20,745 bases of DNA from Anaerolineales bacterium (lineage in GTDB: Bacteria > Chloroflexota > Anaerolineae > Anaerolineales > UBA4823), in the NCBI GenBank assembly GCA_016932955.1, contig JAFGBV010000226.1, forward strand, positions 1-20,745, written 5' to 3'. Below, piece by piece: positions 1 through 6,071 of the stretch. Below the pieces are notes generated by a model, which saw only the letters and a program-made list of their open reading frames with translations, was not told the DNA's origin and did no database searches. The position numbers and the translations under genes are program-made. Every line of letters begins with the position of its first letter. The first letter of the stretch is position 1.

Positions 1-1
1 C

Positions 2-562
2 CTGCGCCAGGATCTGCGCGACGTGCTGGCTGCCACTGCCCTGACTTCCATCTTCATCACCCACGACCTGGACGAGGCCCTGCTGCTCGGCGACCGGGTG
101 GCGGTGTTGCTCAACGGTCGAATGCGCCAGGTTGGTCCACCGCAGGAGGTGTTTGCCACACCGCAGGACAGCGAGGTGGCAACCTTCGTAGGGGTAGAGA
201 CGATCATCCCTGGGCAGGTGCAGAGCAGCCAGGATGGCCAGTTGATCGTCGATGCCAGTGGCTTACACTTGGAAGCGGTCGGCGACCTGGCGCCAGGGCG
301 TGCAGTGCTGTTCTGCCTGCGCCCTGAAGATATCACGCTTTGGCCGCAGGATGGTGCGCCCGCCTCCAGCGCGCGCAATCGCATCCCTGGCATGATCCGG
401 CGCATTCTCCCCCAGGGACCGCTGGCACGCATCACAATTGACTGCGGGTTTCCTCTGGTCGCGCTGGTGACGCGCGCCTCGGTAAATGAGTTAGGACTGA
501 GGGAGGGGCAGGAGGTAACTTCATCCTTCAAAGCAACTGCGGTGCACCTAATCCCGCGCTAA
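2..562 (+). CDS. ABC importer ATP-binding protein, C-terminal part (tungstate/molybdate-type)
   Basis: This is the 3' part of a gene that begins upstream of the window; the reading frame is open from base 2. It starts just before the H-loop (ITHD, then LDEALLLGDRVAVL), so the Walker A, signature and Walker B motifs lie outside. After the H-loop comes the usual end of an importer ATPase (GPPQEVFATP, then FVGVETIIPG), followed by about 110 residues that fit a TOBE regulatory domain (CLRPEDITL, then a basic stretch and a final strand). The FVGVE-x-IIPG wording and the TOBE domain are what I associate with the tungstate/molybdate group (TupC/WtpC/ModC-like), which powers oxyanion uptake at the membrane. 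Spermidine or sulfate-type importers are possible alternatives because the diagnostic half is missing. The gene converges on the DUF1786 gene with a 13-base gap and no visible terminator. Confidence 0.8.
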   Translation: MRQDLRDVLAATALTSIFITHDLDEALLLGDRVAVLLNGRMRQVGPPQEVFATPQDSEVATFVGVETIIPGQVQSSQDGQLIVDASGLHLEAVGDLAPGRAVLFCLRPEDITLWPQDGAPASSARNRIPGMIRRILPQGPLARITIDCGFPLVALVTRASVNELGLREGQEVTSSFKATAVHLIPR

Positions 563-575
563 AACAAATTCCAGA

Positions 576-1745
576 TTATTCCAATTCCCAGGGGGGAGTG
601 CCGCTGCCGCCTGCCCCGCCCAACGAGGCGCGGATCGTGGCAGCCAGCTCTGGCAACACATCCGCCGTAGCAGCCAATAAACCAAAACAGCCGGCAATCA
701 TCATATCGCCAAAAGGCGTGGCAAAGTAGGGGCGCAGCAATTGCCCAGGCGCGGCGTGCAGCATCGCGCGCCGGGGGCCTGTCACCACCACATCGAAGTC
801 ACCGTTCCCCAAGGACAAGGGAGATTGGCTGTAGATCAGCGCACCATGACCATGATCGCCGAACACATGCTCATGCGCCAAACTGCCATCGGCCAGAGAC
901 AAGAGCAGGTGCTCCAGTTTTTGGCGCTGCAGCAGCCCGGTGTGGTGCTCAAAGACCCCTTCGATGGTACGCCTGCCCCCCTCCAGCGGTCCCAGGCGAA
1001 AAGCCAGGGTGTGGAAATTACCCACATTCGCCACCATGACCCGCTGAAGTGATTGCACGCGTGGGTCATATGTGGCACCCAATACGGCTGCGGGGGCGGT
1101 ATCCATCACCACCAGCGGCGCTTGCACCTGTTCGGCTGAGCGCGCCACGGCCTGGAGGCGAGTCATGATGGGAGGAATATGATCCCTCGCAAAAGCAAAG
1201 GCGCTCAAGCGGTTCTCCTGACGGATACGATGGTTAAGGTAGTCAAAGCGGAATTGGCGATCCGAAACCTGCGGGGGAGCGTCGCCGTGATCAAAAGCTG
1301 CCACAGCAACCGCCGATAGGTCATCCAGGCTGACGCCGAAGATCCCCAGCGAAGCGCAGATAGCGTCGAAATCGAAGTCGTGCAGAACGATTCGCTGTAC
1401 CTGCGCTGGAAGACGAATGGCCTCATCCTCGCTCACGAGAGTCAGACCCATCTCAGCAACTTTCTCCAGGTCATCGTTAAAGGAACGCGCTGCTTCTGGT
1501 GTGGCGTACACTGTCAGCCCGGCACGGATATGCGCCTCGGCAGCCCACTGGCTAGGGCCACCACCCATGATCACGCCAGTGAGCAACACAGCAACCCGAT
1601 TCCGGGTAGCCTGCTGCAAGCGTTGGCGTACCATCATCGTCGGCGAAGGGACTACCAGCTTGAAGCCATTCTCCAGATCCAAGCGCGAATCGTAGAGAAA
1701 AATATCCTGCGTACCCGTGCCAATATCAACCGTTAAAATCTTCAT
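576..1745 (-). CDS. DUF1786 family protein with ASKHA-like nucleotide-binding motif
   Basis: The protein has 389 residues from the ATG at 1745. An in-frame GTG at 1754 would add three residues, but the AGAGGTG ribosome site lies about eight bases before the ATG and directly abuts the GTG, so I prefer the ATG. The N-terminus KILTVDIGTGTQDIFLYD resembles the phosphate-1 loop of the actin/sugar kinase/Hsp70 (ASKHA) fold (D7, G9, T10, G11, T12, D14). Further in, a second motif (VANVGNFHTLAF, then GVFEHHTG) resembles a phosphate-2/adenosine region. GVIMGGGPSQ near residue 60 and VMDTAPAAVLG are other conserved-looking blocks. I recognise this as the DUF1786 family, sometimes labelled a putative pyruvate formate-lyase activating enzyme, but it lacks the CxxxCxxC radical-SAM motif of real activases. 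Its function is unknown. It is transcribed divergently from methylmalonyl-CoA mutase. Confidence 0.8.
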   Translation of the reverse strand: MKILTVDIGTGTQDIFLYDSRLDLENGFKLVVPSPTMMVRQRLQQATRNRVAVLLTGVIMGGGPSQWAAEAHIRAGLTVYATPEAARSFNDDLEKVAEMGLTLVSEDEAIRLPAQVQRIVLHDFDFDAICASLGIFGVSLDDLSAVAVAAFDHGDAPPQVSDRQFRFDYLNHRIRQENRLSAFAFARDHIPPIMTRLQAVARSAEQVQAPLVVMDTAPAAVLGATYDPRVQSLQRVMVANVGNFHTLAFRLGPLEGGRRTIEGVFEHHTGLLQRQKLEHLLLSLADGSLAHEHVFGDHGHGALIYSQSPLSLGNGDFDVVVTGPRRAMLHAAPGQLLRPYFATPFGDMMIAGCFGLLAATADVLPELAATIRASLGGAGGSGTPPWELE

Positions 1746-1772
1746 TGGCTGCACACCTCTTAATATCTAGAT

Positions 1773-1783
1773 CGCACTGTGCG
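1773..1783. promoter_or_regulatory. Small inverted repeat in the DUF1786 leader
   Basis: CGCAC-T-GTGCG is a perfect five-base inverted repeat about one base apart. It extends to GA...TC at 1770-1786 with one mismatch pair. It lies 28 bases before the DUF1786 start codon and could be an operator half-site pair or a minor leader hairpin. It could also be chance. Confidence 0.25.
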
Positions 1784-1803
1784 GTCTGGTTAGTTTGCAA
1801 ATG

Positions 1804-1812
1804 AGTTTACCA
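1804..1812 (-). promoter_or_regulatory. Possible extended -10 promoter for the DUF1786 gene
   Basis: On the minus strand the bases read TGGTAAACT, which is TG-N before a four-of-six match to TATAAT. Transcription would start near 1797 and give a leader of about 50 bases. No good -35 box is visible. The palindrome at 1817-1834 would overlap the -35 position. Confidence 0.25.
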
Positions 1813-1816
1813 CAAA

Positions 1817-1834
1817 GATTTCTCCTGAGAAATC
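1817..1834. promoter_or_regulatory. Perfect palindrome in the divergent mutase/DUF1786 spacer
   Basis: GATTTCTC-CT-GAGAAATC is an 8-base perfect inverted repeat with a 2-base centre. It lies between the two divergent genes, just upstream of the possible DUF1786 promoter. The short centre fits a dimeric repressor operator better than an RNA hairpin. No matching regulator gene is in the window. Confidence 0.35.
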
Positions 1835-1882
1835 AGGCGCGAATGTGAATTCTGTCACAAAAAAGCGGGATAAAGTACCCTT

Positions 1883-1909
1883 TTGCAATCCACATCTTTC
1901 GGTTATACT
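1883..1909 (+). promoter_or_regulatory. Candidate promoter for the mutase-epimerase operon
   Basis: TTGCAA at 1883-1888 and TATACT at 1904-1909 are 15 bases apart. TTTGCA at 1882-1887 would give 16 bases. The predicted start is near 1916, which leaves a leader of about 92 bases that begins almost at once with the hairpin at 1919-1973. Spacing is shorter than the ideal 17 bases, so this is only a moderate match. Confidence 0.4.
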
Positions 1910-1918
1910 GCCACCTAT

Positions 1919-1973
1919 CACAGAGACACAGAGGCCACCCAGTTACATGGATGCCAGCCTTTGTGTCCTTGTG
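1919..1973 (+). repeat. Long imperfect hairpin in the mutase leader, possible dispersed repeat
   Basis: Bases 1919-1935 pair with 1957-1973: fourteen Watson-Crick pairs, two G-U pairs and one A-C mismatch over 17 positions, with a 21-base loop. The arms have a repetitive CACAGAGACACAGAGG character. It begins about three bases after the predicted transcription start of the mutase operon and ends 24 bases before the ribosome site. There is no T-run after it, so it is not a standard terminator. It may be a 5' stability element or a copy of a CACAGAG-type palindromic repeat that I recall being scattered in some bacterial genomes; the latter is from memory. Confidence 0.5.
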
Positions 1974-2007
1974 TTGATTCAGGACATAGAGTAATTGTGA
2001 GGTCAGC

Positions 2008-3663
2008 ATGGCTTTTAAAGATGAATTTGCACGTTGGGAAGAGCAGACCCGCGCTCCCGTGATTAAGAAATTCCCCGAGCGTAGGGTCAAGTTTTCCACC
2101 CCGTCGGATATCCCCCTGCCGCCGGTGTTCACGCCTGAGTATGCAGATGAAGATTACATAGAGAACCTTGGCTTTCCTGGTGAATTTCCTTTCACACGCG
2201 GCGTTCAACCCACCATGTATCGTGGGCGATTCTGGACGATGCGCCAATACGCCGGTTATGCCTCGGCAGAAGAGTCGAACCAGCGCTACCGTTACCTGCT
2301 GGAACAAGGCCAGACTGGTCTATCAGTAGCGTTTGACCTGCCCACGCAGATCGGCTACGACTCAGATGATCCGATCGCCCGCGGCGAAGTGGGCAAGGTG
2401 GGCGTTGCCATCTCATCACTGGAAGATATGGAAATGCTCTTCCGCCAGATCCCACTCGGCAAAGTCTCCACCAGCATGACGATCAACGCTCCGGCTTCCG
2501 TTCTGCTCGCCATGTATATCGCCGTTGCCAGGAAACAAGGGATAGAAGCACACCAACTGCGCGGTACGATCCAGAACGACATTTTGAAAGAATACATCGC
2601 CCGGGGCACGTACATCTTTCCGCCTGCACCGTCAATGCGCCTGATCACCGACATCTTCCAGTATTGCAAAAATGCCGTGCCGCACTGGAATACGATCAGC
2701 ATCTCCGGATACCATATCCGCGAGGCAGGATCCACTGCGGTGCAAGAAGTAGCCTTCACCATGGCAAATGCCATTGCCTATGTGGATGCTGCTATCCAGG
2801 TTGGGCTCAGCGTGGACGAATTCGCCGGGCAGCTTTCCTTCTTTTTCAACGCCCACAACAATTTCCTGGAAGAAGTGGCCAAGTTCCGCGCCGCGCGCCG
2901 CATGTGGGCACGCCTGATGCGCCAGCGATTTGGGGCGCAAAAGCCTGCCTCGTGGATGCTGCGCTTTCACACCCAGACGGGTGGATCCACCCTCACCGCC
3001 CAGCAGCCGGAGAACAATGTGGTGCGCGTCACCTTGCAAGCCCTGGCAGCGGTGATGGGCGGCACACAATCCCTGCATACCAACAGCATGGACGAGGCGC
3101 TGTGGCTGCCCACCGAGAAATCTGTGCGCGTGGCGTTGCGCACGCAGCAGGTGATTGCCCACGAATCCGGAGTAGCAGATACCATTGATCCCCTGGCCGG
3201 CTCGTATGTGGTTGAGCACCTGACGGACGAGATCGAGAAGCGCGCCATGCAGTACATCCATAAAATCGATGAAATGGGCGGAGCGCTCAAAGCAATCGAG
3301 CAGGGCTACATCCAGGCAGAGATCCAAGATGCAGCCTATCACTACCAGCAAACCATTGAGCGCGAGGAGCAGATCGTGGTTGGACTCAACGCTTTCCAGG
3401 TGGATGAAAAAATGGCCTTGGAACGCCTGAAGGTAGATCCATCGATCGAAGAGAACCAGAAAAGCAGGCTGGCAGCTCTGCGTTCACACCGAGACAACCA
3501 GAAAGTCAGCGAGCTGCTCGCGCAGCTGGATGCTTCGGCGCGCAGCGATGAGAATCTGATGCCGCTTTTCATCACCTGCGTAGAAAACAATATCACCCTG
3601 GGCGAGATCTGTGGCCTGTTGCGTCGCATCTGGGGAGAATACCATTCGCCAAGCTGGATATAA
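2008..3663 (+). CDS. Methylmalonyl-CoA mutase, large (catalytic) subunit without B12 domain
   Basis: The 551-residue protein is the TIM-barrel catalytic part of an adenosylcobalamin-dependent acyl-CoA mutase, which converts (R)-methylmalonyl-CoA to succinyl-CoA. GTGAGG five bases before the ATG supports the start. Counted against the Propionibacterium enzyme with a constant offset of 8, the substrate residues R74, T77, R79, Y81, Q189, R199 and H236 are present (counterparts R82, T85, R87, Y89, Q197, R207, H244). Y81 and R199 point to methylmalonyl-CoA; isobutyryl-CoA mutases have Phe and Gln there. [17 protein letters not shown] (321-337) and the [11 protein letters not shown] block are classic family motifs. 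The protein ends at [15 protein letters not shown] with no DxHxxG cobalamin motif, so it must work with a separate small B12-binding subunit that is not in this window. It is followed 15 bases later by the epimerase. Confidence 0.95.
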   Translation: MAFKDEFARWEEQTRAPVIKKFPERRVKFSTPSDIPLPPVFTPEYADEDYIENLGFPGEFPFTRGVQPTMYRGRFWTMRQYAGYASAEESNQRYRYLLEQGQTGLSVAFDLPTQIGYDSDDPIARGEVGKVGVAISSLEDMEMLFRQIPLGKVSTSMTINAPASVLLAMYIAVARKQGIEAHQLRGTIQNDILKEYIARGTYIFPPAPSMRLITDIFQYCKNAVPHWNTISISGYHIREAGSTAVQEVAFTMANAIAYVDAAIQVGLSVDEFAGQLSFFFNAHNNFLEEVAKFRAARRMWARLMRQRFGAQKPASWMLRFHTQTGGSTLTAQQPENNVVRVTLQALAAVMGGTQSLHTNSMDEALWLPTEKSVRVALRTQQVIAHESGVADTIDPLAGSYVVEHLTDEIEKRAMQYIHKIDEMGGALKAIEQGYIQAEIQDAAYHYQQTIEREEQIVVGLNAFQVDEKMALERLKVDPSIEENQKSRLAALRSHRDNQKVSELLAQLDASARSDENLMPLFITCVENNITLGEICGLLRRIWGEYHSPSWI

Positions 3664-3678
3664 GGACTGGAGGTTCAA

Positions 3679-4110
3679 ATGACTGTTAAACGTATCGATC
3701 ATGTAGCAATCCTTATAGACGATATGGAAGGTGCGCTGCGTTTCTGGCGCGATGCGCTGGGAATCACCCTCTCCCACACGACTGATGTGCCCGCAGAAAT
3801 GGCGCAGGTTGCCTTCCTGCCGGTTGGCGAAAGCGAGATCGAATTAGTCAAGCCAACAACGAGCGATTCGGGGCTGGCGCGCTTCCTCGAAAAGCGCGGC
3901 CCAGGCATGCATCATGTTTGCCTGGAGGTGGATGATATTGCCGCTACGATCGCCAGCCTGAAAGAAAAAGGGGTGCAGATGATCAACGAAGAAGCCCGGT
4001 TGGACGCAGATGGGCGGAAATATGCCTTCATCCATCCCAAGAGCGCCTTAGGGGTGATGGTGGAGCTTTACGAGCTACCCAGTAAGGTTACCCAGGCTCA
4101 GCAAAAGTAA
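3679..4110 (+). CDS. mce: Methylmalonyl-CoA epimerase
   Basis: The 143-residue protein belongs to the vicinal oxygen chelate (glyoxalase) fold and interconverts (S)- and (R)-methylmalonyl-CoA, which supplies the isomer used by the mutase just upstream. It begins with RIDHVAILIDD and has two beta-alpha-beta-beta-beta halves. The expected metal ligands appear as H8, E55 (in IELVKP), H79 (in MHHVCLEVDDI) and E129 (in VMVELYE). Length is normal for the family. GGAGG lies six bases before the ATG. The 15-base gap after the mutase stop and the linked function make a two-gene operon very likely. Confidence 0.93.
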   Translation: MTVKRIDHVAILIDDMEGALRFWRDALGITLSHTTDVPAEMAQVAFLPVGESEIELVKPTTSDSGLARFLEKRGPGMHHVCLEVDDIAATIASLKEKGVQMINEEARLDADGRKYAFIHPKSALGVMVELYELPSKVTQAQQK

Positions 4111-4158
4111 ATTTACCTAAAAAAAATGCATATTGCTTAAGCATTTAACAAGATTTTA

Positions 4159-4167
4159 TGCTACAAT
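4159..4167 (+). promoter_or_regulatory. Extended -10 promoter before the DUF3179-like gene
   Basis: TGCTACAAT is a TG-N extended -10 with five of six matches to TATAAT. No convincing -35 box lies at 16-18 bases. The start would fall near 4174, inside the first bases of the hairpin at 4172-4200, about 52 bases before the start codon. Confidence 0.5.
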
Positions 4168-4171
4168 AATA

Positions 4172-4200
4172 TATAGCCCGGGTGTTTGAGCCGGGCTATA
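4172..4200 (+). other. Perfect 10-bp hairpin between epimerase and DUF3179-like gene
   Basis: TATAGCCCGG at 4172-4181 pairs perfectly with CCGGGCTATA at 4191-4200 across a 9-base loop. No T-run follows on the plus strand. It could be a weak factor-independent terminator for the mutase-epimerase operon. It could also be a 5'-end stem-loop of the next transcript, because the predicted start (about 4174) coincides with its first bases. Confidence 0.55.
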
Positions 4201-4225
4201 CACTTGTGATTACACTAAGGCATCT

Positions 4226-4819
4226 ATGAAGAAAGCACGACTGCTATCCAAGCTACTCATCCCGGCACTGGTCATTCTTCTCTATAGTGTCGCACTATAC
4301 AAAACAGCCACCGCCCCAACTGCAGGAATGGCAGTTGAAGGGCTGCAAACTGCCAGTATCGCCGTAACGAAGAGCATCCCTGTGAAGGCGGCTTCTGTTG
4401 AGGCTGCGCTGGATCCTGAACCAGTTGGAGAGGTAGCCGCTTCGATTGCATCTCCTGCCGCGGCTGGGTTAGTCGTGGTGCTGGAAATTGAGGACACCAA
4501 CCGTGCATATGCCTTATCTGATTTCGAAGATGAGTTTGCGGTGATCAACGATACGATCAACAAGGTGCCGGTTGTAATCTTTATGGATAGTCAAAACCAG
4601 CGCGCGATGGCATACATTGCAGAAGCCAATGGGCAGCAATTCGTTTTCTCCTATGATGGAAAAAATATCACTGACCTCAGTGGATCGCAGTGGAGCATCA
4701 ACGGCAGAGCAATCAGCGGCAGCCTGGCAGACACACGGCTGGAGCCCTTGCCGACGCTCTTGATCGACTGGAGCGACTGGGTTGCCAAACACCCGCAAAC
4801 CAGCCTATACGGTCGCTAA
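4226..4819 (+). CDS. Membrane-anchored DUF3179-like protein
   Basis: The 197-residue protein starts with a basic tip and a hydrophobic helix (about residues 9-25), then an Ala/Val/Pro-rich linker to about residue 85; the rest should lie outside the membrane. Residues 92-197 look like a compact DUF3179 domain: NRAYALSDF, then INDTINKVPVVIF, then GSQWSINGRAISGSLADTRL, and an end of the type W-x2-W-x3-HP-x-T-x-LYG. In DUF3179 proteins as I know them, the strand after the PV-V block carries a Cys-Pro-Leu-Cys type motif; here that place reads MDSQNQ, so the cysteines are missing. The role of the family is not known. AAGG seven bases before the ATG supports the start. It stands alone, with its own candidate promoter and a strong hairpin after it. 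Confidence 0.72.
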   Translation: MKKARLLSKLLIPALVILLYSVALYKTATAPTAGMAVEGLQTASIAVTKSIPVKAASVEAALDPEPVGEVAASIASPAAAGLVVVLEIEDTNRAYALSDFEDEFAVINDTINKVPVVIFMDSQNQRAMAYIAEANGQQFVFSYDGKNITDLSGSQWSINGRAISGSLADTRLEPLPTLLIDWSDWVAKHPQTSLYGR

Positions 4820-4839
4820 GTAATTGGTAAGAACAGAAG

Positions 4840-4884
4840 AACGGGGTGTTTCACACAGATAAAGCCTGTGTGAAACACCCCGTT
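4840..4884. terminator. Perfect 19-bp hairpin, likely bidirectional terminator
   Basis: Bases 4840-4858 and 4866-4884 are perfect reverse complements (19 pairs) with a 7-base loop. It lies between the ends of two convergent genes. On the minus strand the stem is followed by CTTCTGTTCTT, a modest T-rich tract; on the plus strand by ATCATTT. The position fits a terminator for both sides. Such a long perfect stem is unusual and could also be a palindromic repeat unit. Confidence 0.7.
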
Positions 4885-4889
4885 ATCAT

Positions 4890-5155
4890 TTACTCGCACA
4901 CATACCAGGCAGCCTGGGCGCGGAACATTCGTGCGTATGGACCAGCAGCAGCCATCAACTCAGCATGAGTGCCATCCTGCACAATGCGTCCCCGCTCCAT
5001 CACCAGGATGCGGTTGGCAATGCGCGCCAAACCGAGGCGGTGGGTCACAATGATCGCAGTCTTGCCACACGCGGAATTAAGGAACATCCGGTAAACCCGG
5101 TCTTCTTCAATTAGCGCTGGTACTGCTGGAAAACCGCCGTGCCCAGAGTGTATCT
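4890..5155 (-). pseudogene. Internally deleted remnant of an ABC exporter ATPase
   Basis: Two pieces of one nucleotide-binding domain sit side by side in different frames. At about 5155-5114 the minus strand encodes RYTLGTAVFQQYQR, which fits the Q-loop region of an MsbA/MdlB-type exporter, and then stops. From about 5119 another frame reads ALIEEDRVYRMFLNSACGK, then IIVTHRLGLARIANRILV and a normal exporter end (GRIVQDGTHAEL, then GPYARMFRAQAAWYV). The H-loop histidine is present. Walker A, signature, Walker B, D-loop and the whole membrane domain are gone. The missing stretch between Q-loop and post-D-loop is roughly what a single deletion would remove. The longest open piece (65 codons from an internal ATG at 5087) cannot work as an ATPase. 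It follows the zinc-ribbon-like gene on the same strand. Confidence 0.75.
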
Positions 5156-5162
5156 GGTTTCT

Positions 5163-5483
5163 TTATTTACCCATATCTTTCGGAGCGACTTCCTCATCCA
5201 GGAATTTTCCGCCGCTGATTGTTTTATCGATCAAGCGCCTCTGGGCATCGAATTTTAAAATCAGCTCGATCTGTTGGAAGCACATCTGATTGCCAATGAT
5301 CACCTTGCGACAGTAATAACTACTTGGGGTATCACTGTTCTCATATTCCGGGCTAAGATCGTTGCGCAGATCAATGCGCGCCGTAAGGATCTCTTTACAA
5401 CGCAAGCATTGCACTTCCAGGTCATAAAAGGGATTGGACTGCGGCTGGGTAAGCATACGGCTGATTTTCTGTAAGATATTCAT
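5163..5483 (-). CDS. Small zinc-ribbon-like protein of unknown function
   Basis: The 106-residue protein has four cysteines in two pairs: C26-x2-C29 (QCLRCKE) and C58-x9-C68 (YYCRK to MCFQ). That spacing fits a small zinc ribbon. There is no signal peptide or membrane helix. The middle is acidic (NDLSPEYENSDTPSS) and the end is charged. GAGG about six bases before the ATG supports the start. It follows the membrane protein gene by 14 bases on the same strand, so the two are probably co-transcribed. I do not recognise a named family. Confidence 0.7.
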   Translation of the reverse strand: MNILQKISRMLTQPQSNPFYDLEVQCLRCKEILTARIDLRNDLSPEYENSDTPSSYYCRKVIIGNQMCFQQIELILKFDAQRRLIDKTISGGKFLDEEVAPKDMGK

Positions 5484-5497
5484 AGCATTCCTCGATT

Positions 5498-5872
5498 TCA
5501 GGCTATGCCAAACAAGGCAGAGATGATTTTCACGAGCATGGCAATCAGCGCCATGACAACACCGAATCCAAAACTGACCATCTGAACGGAGCGCAGCATA
5601 TCCACGCGTTTTTTGCGGCGCACGTAGATCGCCGGGTCGGGCATTGCTTCAACCAGCCCGGGCAGCATCGCCAACAAAACCGCAGATACACAGGCAGAGA
5701 ATGCAAAGCCAAACCAGCCCAGACTCATCGACAACCCCAGAATGAGATTCTTAGCCAGCATTCCGTCCACAGCGCCCCATATCACCGCGCACAAGCCCGA
5801 TTGGATGCTGAACAGCCATTTGCTGGATTCCACGCGATGCTCCAGGGCGCGATGCTCTAATTCTTTGTCCAT
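5498..5872 (-). CDS. Small membrane protein with three predicted helices, unknown function
   Basis: The 124-residue protein begins with a charged, possibly helical segment (DKELEHRALEHRVESSKW). Hydrophobic spans follow at about residues 20-40, 43-70 and 96-122. A conserved-looking basic loop, DPAIYVRRKKRVDM, lies between spans two and three. GAGAGGTG sits four to five bases before the ATG, a good ribosome site. A candidate extended -10 promoter is 19 bases upstream. The zinc-ribbon-like gene follows after 14 bases, which suggests a two-gene unit. No named family is recognised. Confidence 0.7.
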   Translation of the reverse strand: MDKELEHRALEHRVESSKWLFSIQSGLCAVIWGAVDGMLAKNLILGLSMSLGWFGFAFSACVSAVLLAMLPGLVEAMPDPAIYVRRKKRVDMLRSVQMVSFGFGVVMALIAMLVKIISALFGIA

Positions 5873-5891
5873 GTTTCACCTCTCATTGCCG

Positions 5892-5900
5892 ATTCTAGCA
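5892..5900 (-). promoter_or_regulatory. Extended -10 promoter for the small membrane protein gene
   Basis: On the minus strand the bases read TGCTAGAAT: a TG-N extended -10 with five of six matches to TATAAT. The start would be near 5885, giving a leader of about 12 bases that contains the ribosome site. No clear -35 box is present. Confidence 0.45.
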
Positions 5901-5974
5901 CACCCAGGCCAAGTATGCTTGCATGTTCACACACAGATGTTGCTAAGCTTGTTTCCCTTAATCATCGGTCATGC

Positions 5975-5983
5975 TGGTATAAT
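5975..5983 (+). promoter_or_regulatory. Upstream extended -10 candidate for uvrA
   Basis: TGGTATAAT is a perfect TATAAT preceded by TG-N. It lies 59 bases upstream of a second, near-identical element (6034-6042). No good -35 is seen. The gene-free interval 5873-6108 otherwise holds only the promoter elements and hairpin listed here. Confidence 0.45.
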
Positions 5984-6033
5984 CGCCTGCGCACATTGAA
6001 AGCTGTAAATGGGTCCAATACTGGAAACATTTG

Positions 6034-6042
6034 TGCTATAAT
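6034..6042 (+). promoter_or_regulatory. Main extended -10 candidate for uvrA
   Basis: TGCTATAAT matches the extended -10 consensus perfectly. The predicted start is near 6049, about 60 bases before the uvrA ATG and two bases before a short hairpin (6051-6071). A -35 box is not evident. Confidence 0.55.
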
Positions 6043-6050
6043 ATCGAATT

Positions 6051-6071
6051 GCCACCCTGGCCGAGGGGGGC
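6051..6071 (+). other. Short GC-rich hairpin in the uvrA leader
   Basis: GCCACCCT at 6051-6058 pairs with AGGGGGGC at 6064-6071 except for one A-G mismatch, across a 5-base loop. It would sit at the very 5' end of the predicted uvrA transcript. No T-run follows it. Confidence 0.4.

Noticed and set aside
1755..2007. A cobalamin riboswitch before the B12-dependent mutase
   Set aside because: The leader is too short after the predicted start, and no B12-box-like sequence or multi-helix layout was seen, only one hairpin.
2632..3351. A 239-codon open frame on the minus strand opposite methylmalonyl-CoA mutase
   Set aside because: It lies wholly inside a certain gene, has no ribosome site or recognisable domain, and its composition is what antisense frames of GC-rich genes give.
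4107..4146. Short AT-rich palindromes after the epimerase (GTAAATTTAC and TGCTTAAGCA) as a terminator
   Set aside because: The stems are short and AT-rich with no T-run on the coding strand, so they are too weak to call.
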